A stretch of DNA of 64,000 nucleotides. Origin: Alcanivorax sp. GTDB taxonomy: Bacteria; Pseudomonadota; Gammaproteobacteria; Pseudomonadales; Alcanivoracaceae. The number at the start of each line of letters is the position of its first letter. The stretch's first letter is position 1. Of this stretch, positions 32,305 through 40,155 are shown in pieces. The translations under genes and the position numbers were made by a program. The notes below the pieces were generated by a model. That model was not told where the DNA came from. It did not search any database and saw nothing but the letters and a program-made list of their open reading frames with translations. The DNA lies in assembly GCF_017794965.1 (NCBI RefSeq), contig NZ_CP051240.1, positions 2,666,001 through 2,730,000 on the forward strand. Reading direction: 5' to 3'.

Positions 32305-33669
32305 ATGCCCGCCGACAGCAGCCGCAGCCAGCAACACCTCAAAGCGATCAACCGGGCCCTCGCCAGCGGGACCTATACCCAGGTGCGTCAGTTGATCAAC
32401 AATCTGCCCGGCGCAGAAGTGGCTCACCTGCTGGAATCGTCTCCGCCCCGTGAGCGGGAAATTCTCTGGCAGCTGCTCAACAAGGAGCAGGAAACCGAAG
32501 TGCTCCAGTATCTGGGCGAGGAAGTCCGGGTAGAGTTGCTGCGCAATCTGAGCACCGACGAACTGGTCTCGCTGGTTGAAGAGCTGGACACCGATGATCT
32601 TGCGGACTTGCTGCAGGAACTCCCTGACCATGTCACCAGCCAGGTCATGGCCAGCCTGGACGAGCAGAACCGCGAACGCCTCGAACATGTGATGAGCTAC
32701 CCGGTAGACACTGCCGGGGGGATCATGAATACCGATGTGATCACGGTACGCCCGGAGATCACTTTTGAGGTAGTACAGCGATACCTGCGCCTGCGGGGTG
32801 ACATCCCCCGTACCACCGATAACCTGGCCGTGGTGAACAGAAAGAACCAGTTCATCGGCCTGCTGCCGCTCACCAAGGTATTAATCAGTGACCCGGGCAC
32901 CACCGTCCGTGAAGCCATGATCACCGATATCCAGTCCATCCCTGCCACCATGCCCGATTCGGAAGTGGCCAAGATCTTCGAACGCCATGATCTGGTTACC
33001 GCGCCGGTGGTGGATGAGGACGGCATGCTGGTGGGCCGGATCACCATTGATGACGTGGTTGACGTGATCATGGAAGAGGCAGACCACTCATTGATGAGCA
33101 TGGCGGGCCTGGATGATGACGAGGACACCTTCGGTTCTGTCTGGCAGACAGCACGCCGCCGCGCCCTGTGGCTGGGCATCAACCTGCTCACTGCGCTCGC
33201 GGCTTCCGCCGTGATTGGCCTGTTCGAGGCCACCCTGGAAAAAGTGGTGGCCCTGGCTATCCTCATGCCCATTGTGGCCAGCATGGGCGGCATCGCCGGC
33301 AGCCAGACACTGACACTGGTGATCCGCGCCATGGCACTGGGCCAGATCCAGTCCAACAACACGCGCTATCTACTCTTCAAGGAACTCTCGGTAGGGGCCA
33401 TCAATGGCCTGCTGTGGGCCACTGTCATTGGTATCACCGCCGGGCTGTGGTTCCAGGATCCCAGCATCGGCCTGGTGATCGGTGTGGCCATGGTGATCAA
33501 CCTGATCATGGCCGCCTGTGCCGGCGCCCTGCTGCCCATGGTCATGAAGAAAATGGGCATCGACCCGGCCCTGGCCGGCTCCGTGGTGCTCACCACCATC
33601 ACCGACATTGTCGGCTTCATGGCCTTCCTCGGTCTGGCCACGATTCTGTACGCCAATCTGTTGGTCTGA
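32305..33669 (+). CDS. mgtE: Magnesium transporter MgtE
   Basis: 454-aa inner-membrane Mg2+ channel. Order: N-terminal helical Mg-sensor domain (about 1-135, with ELDTDDLADLLQELP), two CBS domains (about 140-260; TDVITVRPE, VTAPVVDEDGMLVGRITIDDVVDVI), a plug helix, then five membrane helices from about 290, with IMPIVASMGGIAGSQTLTLVIRAMALG in the pore region. No Mg riboswitch-like leader is visible; the leader is the heptamer repeat. Confidence 0.95.
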   Translation: MPADSSRSQQHLKAINRALASGTYTQVRQLINNLPGAEVAHLLESSPPREREILWQLLNKEQETEVLQYLGEEVRVELLRNLSTDELVSLVEELDTDDLADLLQELPDHVTSQVMASLDEQNRERLEHVMSYPVDTAGGIMNTDVITVRPEITFEVVQRYLRLRGDIPRTTDNLAVVNRKNQFIGLLPLTKVLISDPGTTVREAMITDIQSIPATMPDSEVAKIFERHDLVTAPVVDEDGMLVGRITIDDVVDVIMEEADHSLMSMAGLDDDEDTFGSVWQTARRRALWLGINLLTALAASAVIGLFEATLEKVVALAILMPIVASMGGIAGSQTLTLVIRAMALGQIQSNNTRYLLFKELSVGAINGLLWATVIGITAGLWFQDPSIGLVIGVAMVINLIMAACAGALLPMVMKKMGIDPALAGSVVLTTITDIVGFMAFLGLATILYANLLV

Positions 33670-33680
33670 ACAGGCGACGC

Positions 33681-33701
33681 TGCATGCTGCATGCTGCATG
33701 C
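33681..33701. repeat. Heptamer array (TGCATGC) x3
   Basis: Three perfect TGCATGC units 11 bases after the mgtE stop. A small hairpin GCAGGAG/CTCCTGC (33709-33715, 33725-33731) follows, then the partial REP-like element. Confidence 0.85.
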
Positions 33702-33740
33702 GAAAGCCGCAGGAGCCACCTGCTCTCCTGCCTATTCTAA

Positions 33741-33799
33741 ATGCGTTTCTGGAATCCTTACCTCGCTGGGGCTCGGATCGCGGTCGAACGACCGCTCCT
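33741..33799. repeat. REP-like element, copy 3 (single arm)
   Basis: Reads GTTTCTGGAATCCTTACCTCGCTGGGGCTCGGATCGC-like text, then GGTCGTTCGACC-type hairpin (here GGTCGAACGACC), then GCTCCT. It matches the right arms and inner flank of copies 1 and 2, but the hairpin stem is a different sequence that still pairs. The second arm is missing or unrecognisable. IS110 element B begins at its edge. Confidence 0.8.
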
Positions 33800-33811
33800 T
33801 GTATGTTGCCA

Positions 33812-33985
33812 CCTCACCATATGAATTATGGTATCGCCGTTACCGGGGAGGCCGTTCGCTCCTGGAAGCAGCTTGCTCTGACTTCGTCTGTAGAGCGGCT
33901 CCCCGCCTCATTACCTACTCCGAAGGGTATCCCGAAGCCGCTTGCGCGAGACTTCGTATCACAAGGTCGGTAGCAGGTAAGTCAG
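33812..33985 (+). ncRNA. Putative IS110 bridge RNA, element B
   Basis: A 5' stem-loop is ACCATA/TATGGT (33816-33821, 33827-33832). The target loop is closed by GGGGAG-GCCG with CGGCTCCCC (about 33845-33854, 33896-33904), with an inner GAAG/CTTC stem. A donor loop is closed by CTAC..CGA with TCGGTAG (about 33914-33922, 33966-33973), with an inner CGAAG/CTTCG stem. Guides: CGCTCCT (33857-33863) equals the left target up to 33799; CTGTAG (33888-33893) complements CTACAG at the right junction; GGGTATC (33925-33931) equals the right end at 35048-35054; ACAAG (33961-33965) complements the left end CTTGT. Confidence 0.72.
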
Positions 33986-34042
33986 TGCGAGGTCGGGGAA
34001 CCGGTGACTATTGTCGTTAATTCAGCGTTGTGAGTGAAGGGT

Positions 34043-35044
34043 ATGTCTGTATTTGCCGGTGTGGATATTGGTGCTAGATCTGTGGATGTTGTGAGCTTTG
34101 GCGATGACAGGTTCAGCAAGCCCAAGCAGTACAAGCAGTCCCCTGATGGCCACCATTCCCTGATTCGCGCGATGAAAAAACTTCGACCGAAGTGCATCGT
34201 CATGGAAGCAACGGGGGTGTATTACTTTGATCTGGCGGTGGCTCTGGTTGAGGCTGGCCTGCCCGTGGCAGTGATTAACCCCAAAAGCACCAAGAACTTC
34301 GCCAATATCAAGCTGCAGAACAGCAAGACCGACAGCATAGATGCGGCACTGCTGGCCGAGTACGGCATGCGTATGGAGCCCCGGTTGTGGACACCACCAG
34401 ATCAGCACCGTCAGGCCCTTCGAAGCCTCGGAAGGCAGATCAACCGCCTGACCGGTAGCCGGACACAAGCAAAGAACCGCCTCCACGCCATGAAGGCCAC
34501 GCTGTCTACGCCCACGCTGCTCGTTGAAGATGAGCAGGAAGCCATTGAGATGCTGGATCGACGCATTGATCGGCTGAAGCGGGCTGCGGTGGAGCTTCTG
34601 GGACAATCACCTAAGCTCAAGCGCTTGTATAAGCACTTCTGCGCGGCCAAAGGCATCGCGGAGGCAACGGCCCTCGCATTGCTGGCTGAGCTGTGCGTCT
34701 TGCCGGATCACCTGAAATCCGCTCAGGTAAGCCGTCATGCCGGCCTGGATATACGCCTGTACCAGTCTGGAAGCAGCGTTCATCAGGCCTCAAGGATCAG
34801 TAAAGCGGGCAACGTGTACATACGCTCAGCCTTGTATATGCCTGCCATGTCAGCCGTGCGCTTTGATCCGAATGCCAAGGCATTTTATGAGGCCCAGGTG
34901 GCCCGCGGGAAAACCAAGCTGCAGGCCCAGGTGGCAGTAATGCGTAAGTACCTGACAGGCCTGTGGGCCTGCGTTAAGACGGACACCCCGTTCGATTCAT
35001 CACTGCTTTTTAGTGATTGCCATGCGAAAAATGCTTGCGCTTGA
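34043..35044 (+). CDS. IS110-family transposase (DEDD recombinase), element B
   Basis: 333-aa recombinase. RuvC-like N-terminus AGVDIGARS, then VMEATGVYYFD and SKTDSIDAALLAEYG supply the acidic residues. A middle helical region is followed by the C-terminal Tnp_20-type domain (AAKGIAEATALALLAEL...HAGLDIRLYQSGSSV) with a candidate catalytic serine. I choose ATG 34043; GTG 34034 is an alternative and neither has an ideal ribosome site. Only weakly similar to the element A transposase, so the two are separate arrivals. Confidence 0.92.
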   Translation: MSVFAGVDIGARSVDVVSFGDDRFSKPKQYKQSPDGHHSLIRAMKKLRPKCIVMEATGVYYFDLAVALVEAGLPVAVINPKSTKNFANIKLQNSKTDSIDAALLAEYGMRMEPRLWTPPDQHRQALRSLGRQINRLTGSRTQAKNRLHAMKATLSTPTLLVEDEQEAIEMLDRRIDRLKRAAVELLGQSPKLKRLYKHFCAAKGIAEATALALLAELCVLPDHLKSAQVSRHAGLDIRLYQSGSSVHQASRISKAGNVYIRSALYMPAMSAVRFDPNAKAFYEAQVARGKTKLQAQVAVMRKYLTGLWACVKTDTPFDSSLLFSDCHAKNACA

Positions 35045-35180
35045 ACAGGGTATCTACAGCGGCTTATCAGGTTCCCAAGCCGCCGAACTCAACGATTTGA
35101 AAGTCTTTTCCGTTCTTCGCAAAAGCCCGGGAACTTTTCCTGTTTCTCGATCGAATCAAGCATAGCTTGTAGCGCAAACA

Positions 35181-35212
35181 AAAAAGCCGAAAGGAAATCC
35201 TTTCGGCTTTTT
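35181..35212 (-). terminator. Terminator after the 35232-36023 gene
   Basis: AAAAAGCCGAAAGGA, 2-base centre, TCCTTTCGGCTTTTT: a perfect 15-bp inverted repeat, 19 bases beyond the stop on the minus strand. Symmetric, so may also stop transcription from the IS element. Confidence 0.88.
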
Positions 35213-35231
35213 GGGTTGGTGCGGCTTCGGC

Positions 35232-36023
35232 TTATTCCGCGAACACCTGCTTGAAGGACGCGTAATAGGCTCCCGCCAGCAGTGGCATGGCGAACAACAG
35301 CCCCAGCATGAAGGGAATAGACGCCACCACCACCAGCAATGTGGCCACGATGCCGTACAGAATCAGTGGCAACAGGTTTTTCAGGCAGGCCTTGAAGCTG
35401 GTGGCCAGGGCCTCACCCGGGCCCATGTCGCCAAGAAACACCAGGGGGATGGAGAAGTAGAACAGGAAGCCCAGCGCCACAAACATCACGAACATGGCCG
35501 CCACCGACAGCCCTATGGCGGCGCCGCTGGCAGCGGGATCAGGCATCCTTCCCACCTCCATGGCGCTGATCATGTCCGCATCCAGACCGATCACCATGAA
35601 CATGATCGCCACCGCAGCAATGATCACCACCACATACAGCGCCAACTGAATCAGCGCCAGTATCACCAGTGGACCGGTCTTCTCGGAGAAACCGGCAAAC
35701 AGATCGGCAAATTCCGCGCTGCCCTCGCTATCCAGACGGTGAAACATCCTGACCAGACCGGCGTAAAGCAACGTCATCAGGAACATGCCTGCCAACCAGC
35801 CAATGAAGGGAATGAATTGCACCGCCGCATTCAGCAGTGCCACCACAATCAGGGCGCCGATCACCAGCCCCCAGTTCCCGGTCAGCAGGGCCTTGCCCTG
35901 ACCAAACCAGCCCATGGCATCGCCGATGGACACCTTTCCCGGCTCACCGACGACAAAGGCAGCGGCCGGATTTGGCGCCGCCACGTCGGCAGTCGGTTGT
36001 TGATACGGATTCAACTCGGACAT
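35232..36023 (-). CDS. Multi-span membrane protein, BPSS1780-like
   Basis: 263-aa protein. A 60-residue soluble N-terminus begins MSELNPYQQPTADV, followed by five or six membrane helices with GFSEKTGPLVILALIQLALYVVVIIAAV and LGDMGPGEALATSFKACLKNLLPLILYGI. This resembles the BPSS1780 family of unknown function. GGGGGAG five bases before the ATG fixes the start; a longer frame begins with TTG. It lies 27 bases after pmbA on the same strand. Confidence 0.75.
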   Translation of the reverse strand: MSELNPYQQPTADVAAPNPAAAFVVGEPGKVSIGDAMGWFGQGKALLTGNWGLVIGALIVVALLNAAVQFIPFIGWLAGMFLMTLLYAGLVRMFHRLDSEGSAEFADLFAGFSEKTGPLVILALIQLALYVVVIIAAVAIMFMVIGLDADMISAMEVGRMPDPAASGAAIGLSVAAMFVMFVALGFLFYFSIPLVFLGDMGPGEALATSFKACLKNLLPLILYGIVATLLVVVASIPFMLGLLFAMPLLAGAYYASFKQVFAE

Positions 36024-36050
36024 GACACTCCCCCTCAATGGGCACAATGA

Positions 36051-37406
36051 TTATCGACCTGCGATTTTCATGGGCGACAGCAGCAGCGAACCGCAGGCAA
36101 TATTGCCGCGCCGGTCCACATCGGTACCGCTCCCCTGAATCCCTGTCAGCATTTCGCCAAGATGCCCGGCAATGGTGAACTCCTGGAGAGGCTGAGTGAT
36201 GACACCGTTTTCAAACAGAAAACCACTGGCGCCACGGGAGTAGTCCCCGGTCACCACGTTCACCCCCTGCCCCATCACTTCGGTGACCAGAATCCCCTTG
36301 CCGGCCTTGACCATCAAGGCCTCAAGCGACTCACCGGTATCCGTTATGCTCAGGTTACGCACACCGCCACCGTTGCCTGTCGGCGTCATATCCAGCCTGC
36401 GACCGGCATACAAACTCAGGGCGAACTGTTTGAGGATACCGTCTTCGACAAAGTTCTGGGCACGGGTCGGCAGGCCATCCCCGTCAAAGGGAGCAGAGGC
36501 ATTTCCGGCAAGCCGATGGGGTTGCTCAGCCAGCACAAAGCCCTTGGGCAATACCGCTTCGCCAAGGCTGTTCTGCAGGAAGGAACTGCGCCGATAAACA
36601 GAGCCACCACTAATGGCGGAAACCAGGTGTCCGAGCAACCCGGAAGCCACCTGTGGAGCAAAGATAATCGGCAATTCGCCGGTTTCCGGTATCACCGCAC
36701 CCAGCCGGGCGAGAGTACGTTCACGAGCCTGCTCGCCGATCTGCTCCGCTGTTTGCAACGCCGAGCCGATACGGCCACCGTCATACCAGTAGTCCCGCTG
36801 CATGCCGCCTTCATCTTCGGCCACCACACTGCAAACCCGGCTGTGATGCGTGCCCCGGTAACCATGCAAGAAACCCTCTGAGGTAGCGAAGACCCGCAAA
36901 CTGGCGCCACTGTTTACCGAGGCGCCTTCGGAGTTCACGATGCGGGCATCATCACGGGCCACCGTTTCACAGGCCAGCGCCTCCTCGATGGCACGCGGGG
37001 TATCCATTTCCCAGGGGTGATACAAATCCAGATCCGGGATATCCCGGGCCAGATCTGCAGCCGGCGCCAAACCGGCATACTTGTCTGCCTCGGTATAACT
37101 GGCGATGGCAGCGGCGGCCTTGAGGCTATCTCGCAGGCTCTCGCGGTTGTCGTCAGAACTGCTTGCATGGCCCTTGCACTGCCCCTTGAAGACCGTCAGC
37201 GACACGCCCCGGTCCCGATGGAACTCCACCGTTTCCACTTCCCCCTGACGGACATTGACCGAAAAACCCTGGCTGAGGCTGACGTTGACCTCCACGCCAT
37301 CCAGCCCCAGGCGTTTTCCCTCTTCCAGCACCCAGGCCGCTGTGTCTTCGGCCTGGCGCAGTTGGCCGGTATCGAGTACTGCTGTCGTTGCGGGGGAATC
37401 AGACAT
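36051..37406 (-). CDS. pmbA: Metalloprotease-associated protein PmbA (TldE)
   Basis: 451-aa partner of TldD; the heterodimeric protease matures modified peptides such as microcin B17 and degrades CcdA in E. coli. Family blocks: VNVSLSQGFSVNVRQGEVETVEFHRDRG, YDGGRIGSALQTAEQIGEQARERTLARLGA, FIAGHLGEML-like FTIAGHLGEMLTGIQG and GSDVDRRGNIACGSLLL-type ending. It lacks the HExxH zinc motif, as PmbA does. Divergent from yjgA; tldD lies 2.7 kb away on the same strand. Confidence 0.95.
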   Translation of the reverse strand: MSDSPATTAVLDTGQLRQAEDTAAWVLEEGKRLGLDGVEVNVSLSQGFSVNVRQGEVETVEFHRDRGVSLTVFKGQCKGHASSSDDNRESLRDSLKAAAAIASYTEADKYAGLAPAADLARDIPDLDLYHPWEMDTPRAIEEALACETVARDDARIVNSEGASVNSGASLRVFATSEGFLHGYRGTHHSRVCSVVAEDEGGMQRDYWYDGGRIGSALQTAEQIGEQARERTLARLGAVIPETGELPIIFAPQVASGLLGHLVSAISGGSVYRRSSFLQNSLGEAVLPKGFVLAEQPHRLAGNASAPFDGDGLPTRAQNFVEDGILKQFALSLYAGRRLDMTPTGNGGGVRNLSITDTGESLEALMVKAGKGILVTEVMGQGVNVVTGDYSRGASGFLFENGVITQPLQEFTIAGHLGEMLTGIQGSGTDVDRRGNIACGSLLLSPMKIAGR

Positions 37407-37448
37407 AAAATAGAACTTCCGTTACCTAGACGATAAATAGTGGACCTG

Positions 37449-37988
37449 ATGACCGAGTATAACGACGACCTGTATACCAGCAAGTCAGAACAGAAGCGCG
37501 ATGATCTGGCCTTGCAGGAACTGGGGCAGACCCTGATGGCACTGAAACAAGGCGAGCTGGACCGGCTGCCACTCAGCGATGCGCTCAAGAAAGGTCTGGA
37601 AGAAGCCCGTCGCATCACCAGTAACGAGGCTCGTCGACGCCACTCGCTGTATATCGGCCGTCTGGTGCGCGAATCCGATAGCGACCAGATCGAGAAAGCG
37701 CTGGCGGCCCTCAAGGATCCCTTTCGCCAACAACGACTGAGCAACTGGGTAGACCAGATTGCCAACAGCGATCAGGCAAAAGACGCCGACAGCACCTTGC
37801 AGCAGATTCTCGAGGCATTTCCCCACGGGGACCGCCAACAGTTGCGCAACCTGACCCGCAATACCCTTAAAGCAAAACTGTCCGACCCGGAATCAGCCAG
37901 CAACGACGAGAAAGACAAGTTCAAACGCGAACGCCGCAAGCTGATGAACTATCTCAACCAGCTGGACAAGACCGCACCGCTATATTGA
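37449..37988 (+). CDS. darP: DarP/YjgA-family ribosome-associated protein
   Basis: 179-aa basic helical protein (DUF615) that associates with the 50S subunit during assembly. YTSKSEQKRDDLALQELGQTLMALKQGELDRLPLSDALKKGLEEARRI and FPHGDRQQLRNLTRNTLKAK match E. coli YjgA. I take ATG 37449; a GTG three codons earlier has no ribosome site. It is divergent from pmbA, a conserved pairing. Confidence 0.92.
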   Translation: MTEYNDDLYTSKSEQKRDDLALQELGQTLMALKQGELDRLPLSDALKKGLEEARRITSNEARRRHSLYIGRLVRESDSDQIEKALAALKDPFRQQRLSNWVDQIANSDQAKDADSTLQQILEAFPHGDRQQLRNLTRNTLKAKLSDPESASNDEKDKFKRERRKLMNYLNQLDKTAPLY

Positions 37989-37991
37989 GTC

Positions 37992-38161
37992 GACGCAACG
38001 CGCAACATGCCAAATACATCACACCCTCGGAGCGGCAAGCTACAACGCGACCAGTGCTGACATGATTTGAAAAGCCCCACCCGCGAGCCACCAGACATGG
38101 TGCGCGGGCACAAGCACCTGAAATTACTATCGTGTTATTTCGCGTTGTAGCTTGTAGCTCG
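37992..38161. repeat. Heptamer locus with inverted arms around a hairpin
   Basis: GACGCAA, CGCGCAA, CATGCCA (37992-38012), then GCAAGCTACAACGCG (about 38035-38049). Right arm CGCGTTG, TAGCTTG, TAGCTCG (38141-38161), inverted. The core hairpin CCCGCG..CACCA/TGGTG.CGCGGG contains CACCAGAC-TGG-GCGCGG, which recurs at 63863-63912. It fills the convergent gap between darP and the C13 lipoprotein gene. Confidence 0.75.
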
Positions 38162-39655
38162 TCACTTCGGTGCGTCGAGGGTCTCGCTCTGCCACCAACT
38201 GACAAACGCCTTGCCAACGGATTTCTGTGGCAGGGAGTATTCGTCTTCGGGCACTGCCTGCTCGGCTTCCATGGCGGACACCCGGTCGCTGGCCGCAGCG
38301 AACCAGGCATCCGGATCATGTATGCCCGCGGTCATGTCCTCACCATAAAGGGCCGTGCTGAACCAGGTGCGCTCGGAGTCATCCCCACAGCCAAACGATG
38401 TGCGATCCTGGGCCGCCGACGAGAACACCGCCCGCTGCGGTGCCGCGAGAGCATTAACCCACTGGCCGGAGTAACAGGCGGACACCACCACCCACTGGTG
38501 CTTCACCTTGAGATTGTTCAACCAGTCTCTGCCGTCATCCACGGTCAGGTTATTCAGCCGCAGGTTGCGCGTATCCAGCACCAAATCACCATTGCGCAAA
38601 CCGTGGCTGACCATATGCACCAGCAGCAGGTCCTCGTCAGGATCCATCAACCCATCCAGGGCATTGAGCGCTTCACGAACACTGGTGCGGGTCGCCAGCG
38701 GTTGTTCACTGGTACCGTCGTTGACCAGTTTTATCTGGCGGCGTTTGAGATCAAGCACCCCGCCAAGACGTTCACTCACCCAGTTCACCTCGCGACTGAA
38801 GACCCTTTCAGTACCATCCCCCCCGATGGCAAGAAAGTAGACATCACGCACGCCCGGTCTTTGCGGCGCCAGCGAGGACAATACGGACTGTAGTCGACTG
38901 GACTCAGTATACAGACGGGCCTCCGTGCCGGCGGCCTGTTCCCGTTCACGGGCCGCCCAGTCCTGCTGGCTGGGATAATACTGGCCGGCTACGAAATAGC
39001 CCTTTTCTTCCACCGGGCCATCCTCTCCGGGACGAATACGTACGCCCTTGCCCTGGGCCTCACCGTTGACAAACTGTGCCCTGATGACCACACCGTCCGG
39101 TCGAGTCAATTTGCCCTGGCCTTCGAACGCGAACCACTGGAACTCACCCTCATAAACCAGGCCCTCCTGATTACGGTAAGTCCCGTCCTTCAGGTAGCCG
39201 TCGACAAAGGTACCCTCGAATTCCTCTCCAGACTCGGTGCGCCAGAGCCCCTGCCCATGGGGCTGGAATTGACTGAATTCCCCCTGGTAAGTGTTGTCAT
39301 CCAGATAATCAACGCTGCCGCGAATCAGTTCGCCCATGGCAAATTCGCCCTGATAGTGGACGTCTTCGCACACATACTGCCCTTCGCCATGGAGCACGCC
39401 CTTGACAAACTCTCCCTCCAGGACACAGCCGTCACGCTCTTCCAGTCGTCCCTTTCCCGTCATCAATCCATTGCGGAACTCACCACTGTATTGACGTCCG
39501 TCAGGCCAGCGAAGTACCCCGTCGCCATGGAACAGGTTGTTCTCGACCTCTCCCTCATAAACCGCGCCATCAGGCATCTGAATATCTGCCGGCAACAATT
39601 GCGGATCACAGGCGGACAGGAACACGGTCAGCAACAGGGAAAGGGGCTTTTTCAT
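38162..39655 (-). CDS. Lipoprotein with MORN repeats and a C13 (legumain-like) peptidase domain
   Basis: 497 aa. Lipobox LSAC at about 13-16 gives a lipoprotein with Asp after the cysteine (CDPQ), which in E. coli would favour inner-membrane retention. Residues about 25-240 hold around eight MORN-type repeats (YEGEVENNLFHGDGVLRWPDG, YSGEFRNGLMTGKGRL and so on). The C-terminal domain DVYFLAIGGDGTERVFSREVNWV ... VHMVSHGLRNGDLVL ... WVVVSACYSGQWVNAL has the His-Cys dyad of peptidase family C13. It lies 38 bases after a cyclic-nucleotide-fold gene, downstream of tldD. Substrate unknown. Start taken at MKKPLSLLL since only it yields a signal peptide. Confidence 0.82.
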   Translation of the reverse strand: MKKPLSLLLTVFLSACDPQLLPADIQMPDGAVYEGEVENNLFHGDGVLRWPDGRQYSGEFRNGLMTGKGRLEERDGCVLEGEFVKGVLHGEGQYVCEDVHYQGEFAMGELIRGSVDYLDDNTYQGEFSQFQPHGQGLWRTESGEEFEGTFVDGYLKDGTYRNQEGLVYEGEFQWFAFEGQGKLTRPDGVVIRAQFVNGEAQGKGVRIRPGEDGPVEEKGYFVAGQYYPSQQDWAAREREQAAGTEARLYTESSRLQSVLSSLAPQRPGVRDVYFLAIGGDGTERVFSREVNWVSERLGGVLDLKRRQIKLVNDGTSEQPLATRTSVREALNALDGLMDPDEDLLLVHMVSHGLRNGDLVLDTRNLRLNNLTVDDGRDWLNNLKVKHQWVVVSACYSGQWVNALAAPQRAVFSSAAQDRTSFGCGDDSERTWFSTALYGEDMTAGIHDPDAWFAAASDRVSAMEAEQAVPEDEYSLPQKSVGKAFVSWWQSETLDAPK

Positions 39656-39693
39656 GGTCAGATTTCCGTGGTTACAGGCTGGAGAGAAGGAAT

Positions 39694-40155
39694 TCAGCCT
39701 GCTGCCAGCTTGAATTGCGCCAGCTGGGAAGAGGTGCGGCGCAGGTGGGCACACAGCAGCCGGGCAATATTTTCCATCACCTGCGTCGCCGCCTGGGGGC
39801 TACGTTTGCGCAGTTGGTCCAGGCCCTTGTGAGTCAGCACAATCAAGGTCGCATCCTCGGCCACGCGCACGGTGGCTGAGCGGGGCGCATTGTCCACCAA
39901 TGCCATTTCCCCCATGGAATCACCCGCCTGTAATTGGGCAATCACCACTTCGCCACCCTCAACATTATTCTTGACGATATCCAGACTTCCGCGCACCACG
40001 AAGCAGACGAAATCACTCTTGTCACCTTCCTGGCAGAGGGTTTCACCGGCAGAGACCCTATTCACGAACACCAGGGTTTCCAGCAAGATCAGCTCGTCCT
40101 CATTAAGCCCTTCAAACAAACGCATGCGGGCCAGGGAGTCCAGCACCGTGGTCAT
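39694..40155 (-). CDS. Single-domain cyclic-nucleotide-binding-fold protein
   Basis: 153 aa, essentially one CNB domain: LFEGLNEDELILLETLVFVNRVSAGETLCQEGD, then the phosphate cassette GDSMGEMALVDNAPRSATVRV with both Glu and Arg present, so ligand binding is possible. A short helical tail follows and there is no DNA-binding domain. Its ATG shares a base with the tldD stop, so it is cotranslated with tldD and followed by the C13 lipoprotein. Confidence 0.88.
   Translation of the reverse strand: MTTVLDSLARMRLFEGLNEDELILLETLVFVNRVSAGETLCQEGDKSDFVCFVVRGSLDIVKNNVEGGEVVIAQLQAGDSMGEMALVDNAPRSATVRVAEDATLIVLTHKGLDQLRKRSPQAATQVMENIARLLCAHLRRTSSQLAQFKLAAG

Larger units (their letters stand above)
33798..35055 (+). 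mobile_element. Complete IS110-family insertion element, copy B
   Basis: About 1.26 kb bounded by CT at 33798-33799 and 35054-35055. Left junction CCGCTC-CT-TGTAT; right junction GGGTAT-CT-ACAGCGGCTT. The right end and flank GGTATCTACAGCGGCTT is identical to that of element A, though the transposases are diverged. About 245 bases of left non-coding DNA contain a putative bridge RNA. Inserted next to a REP-like arm downstream of mgtE. It appears intact. Confidence 0.8.
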
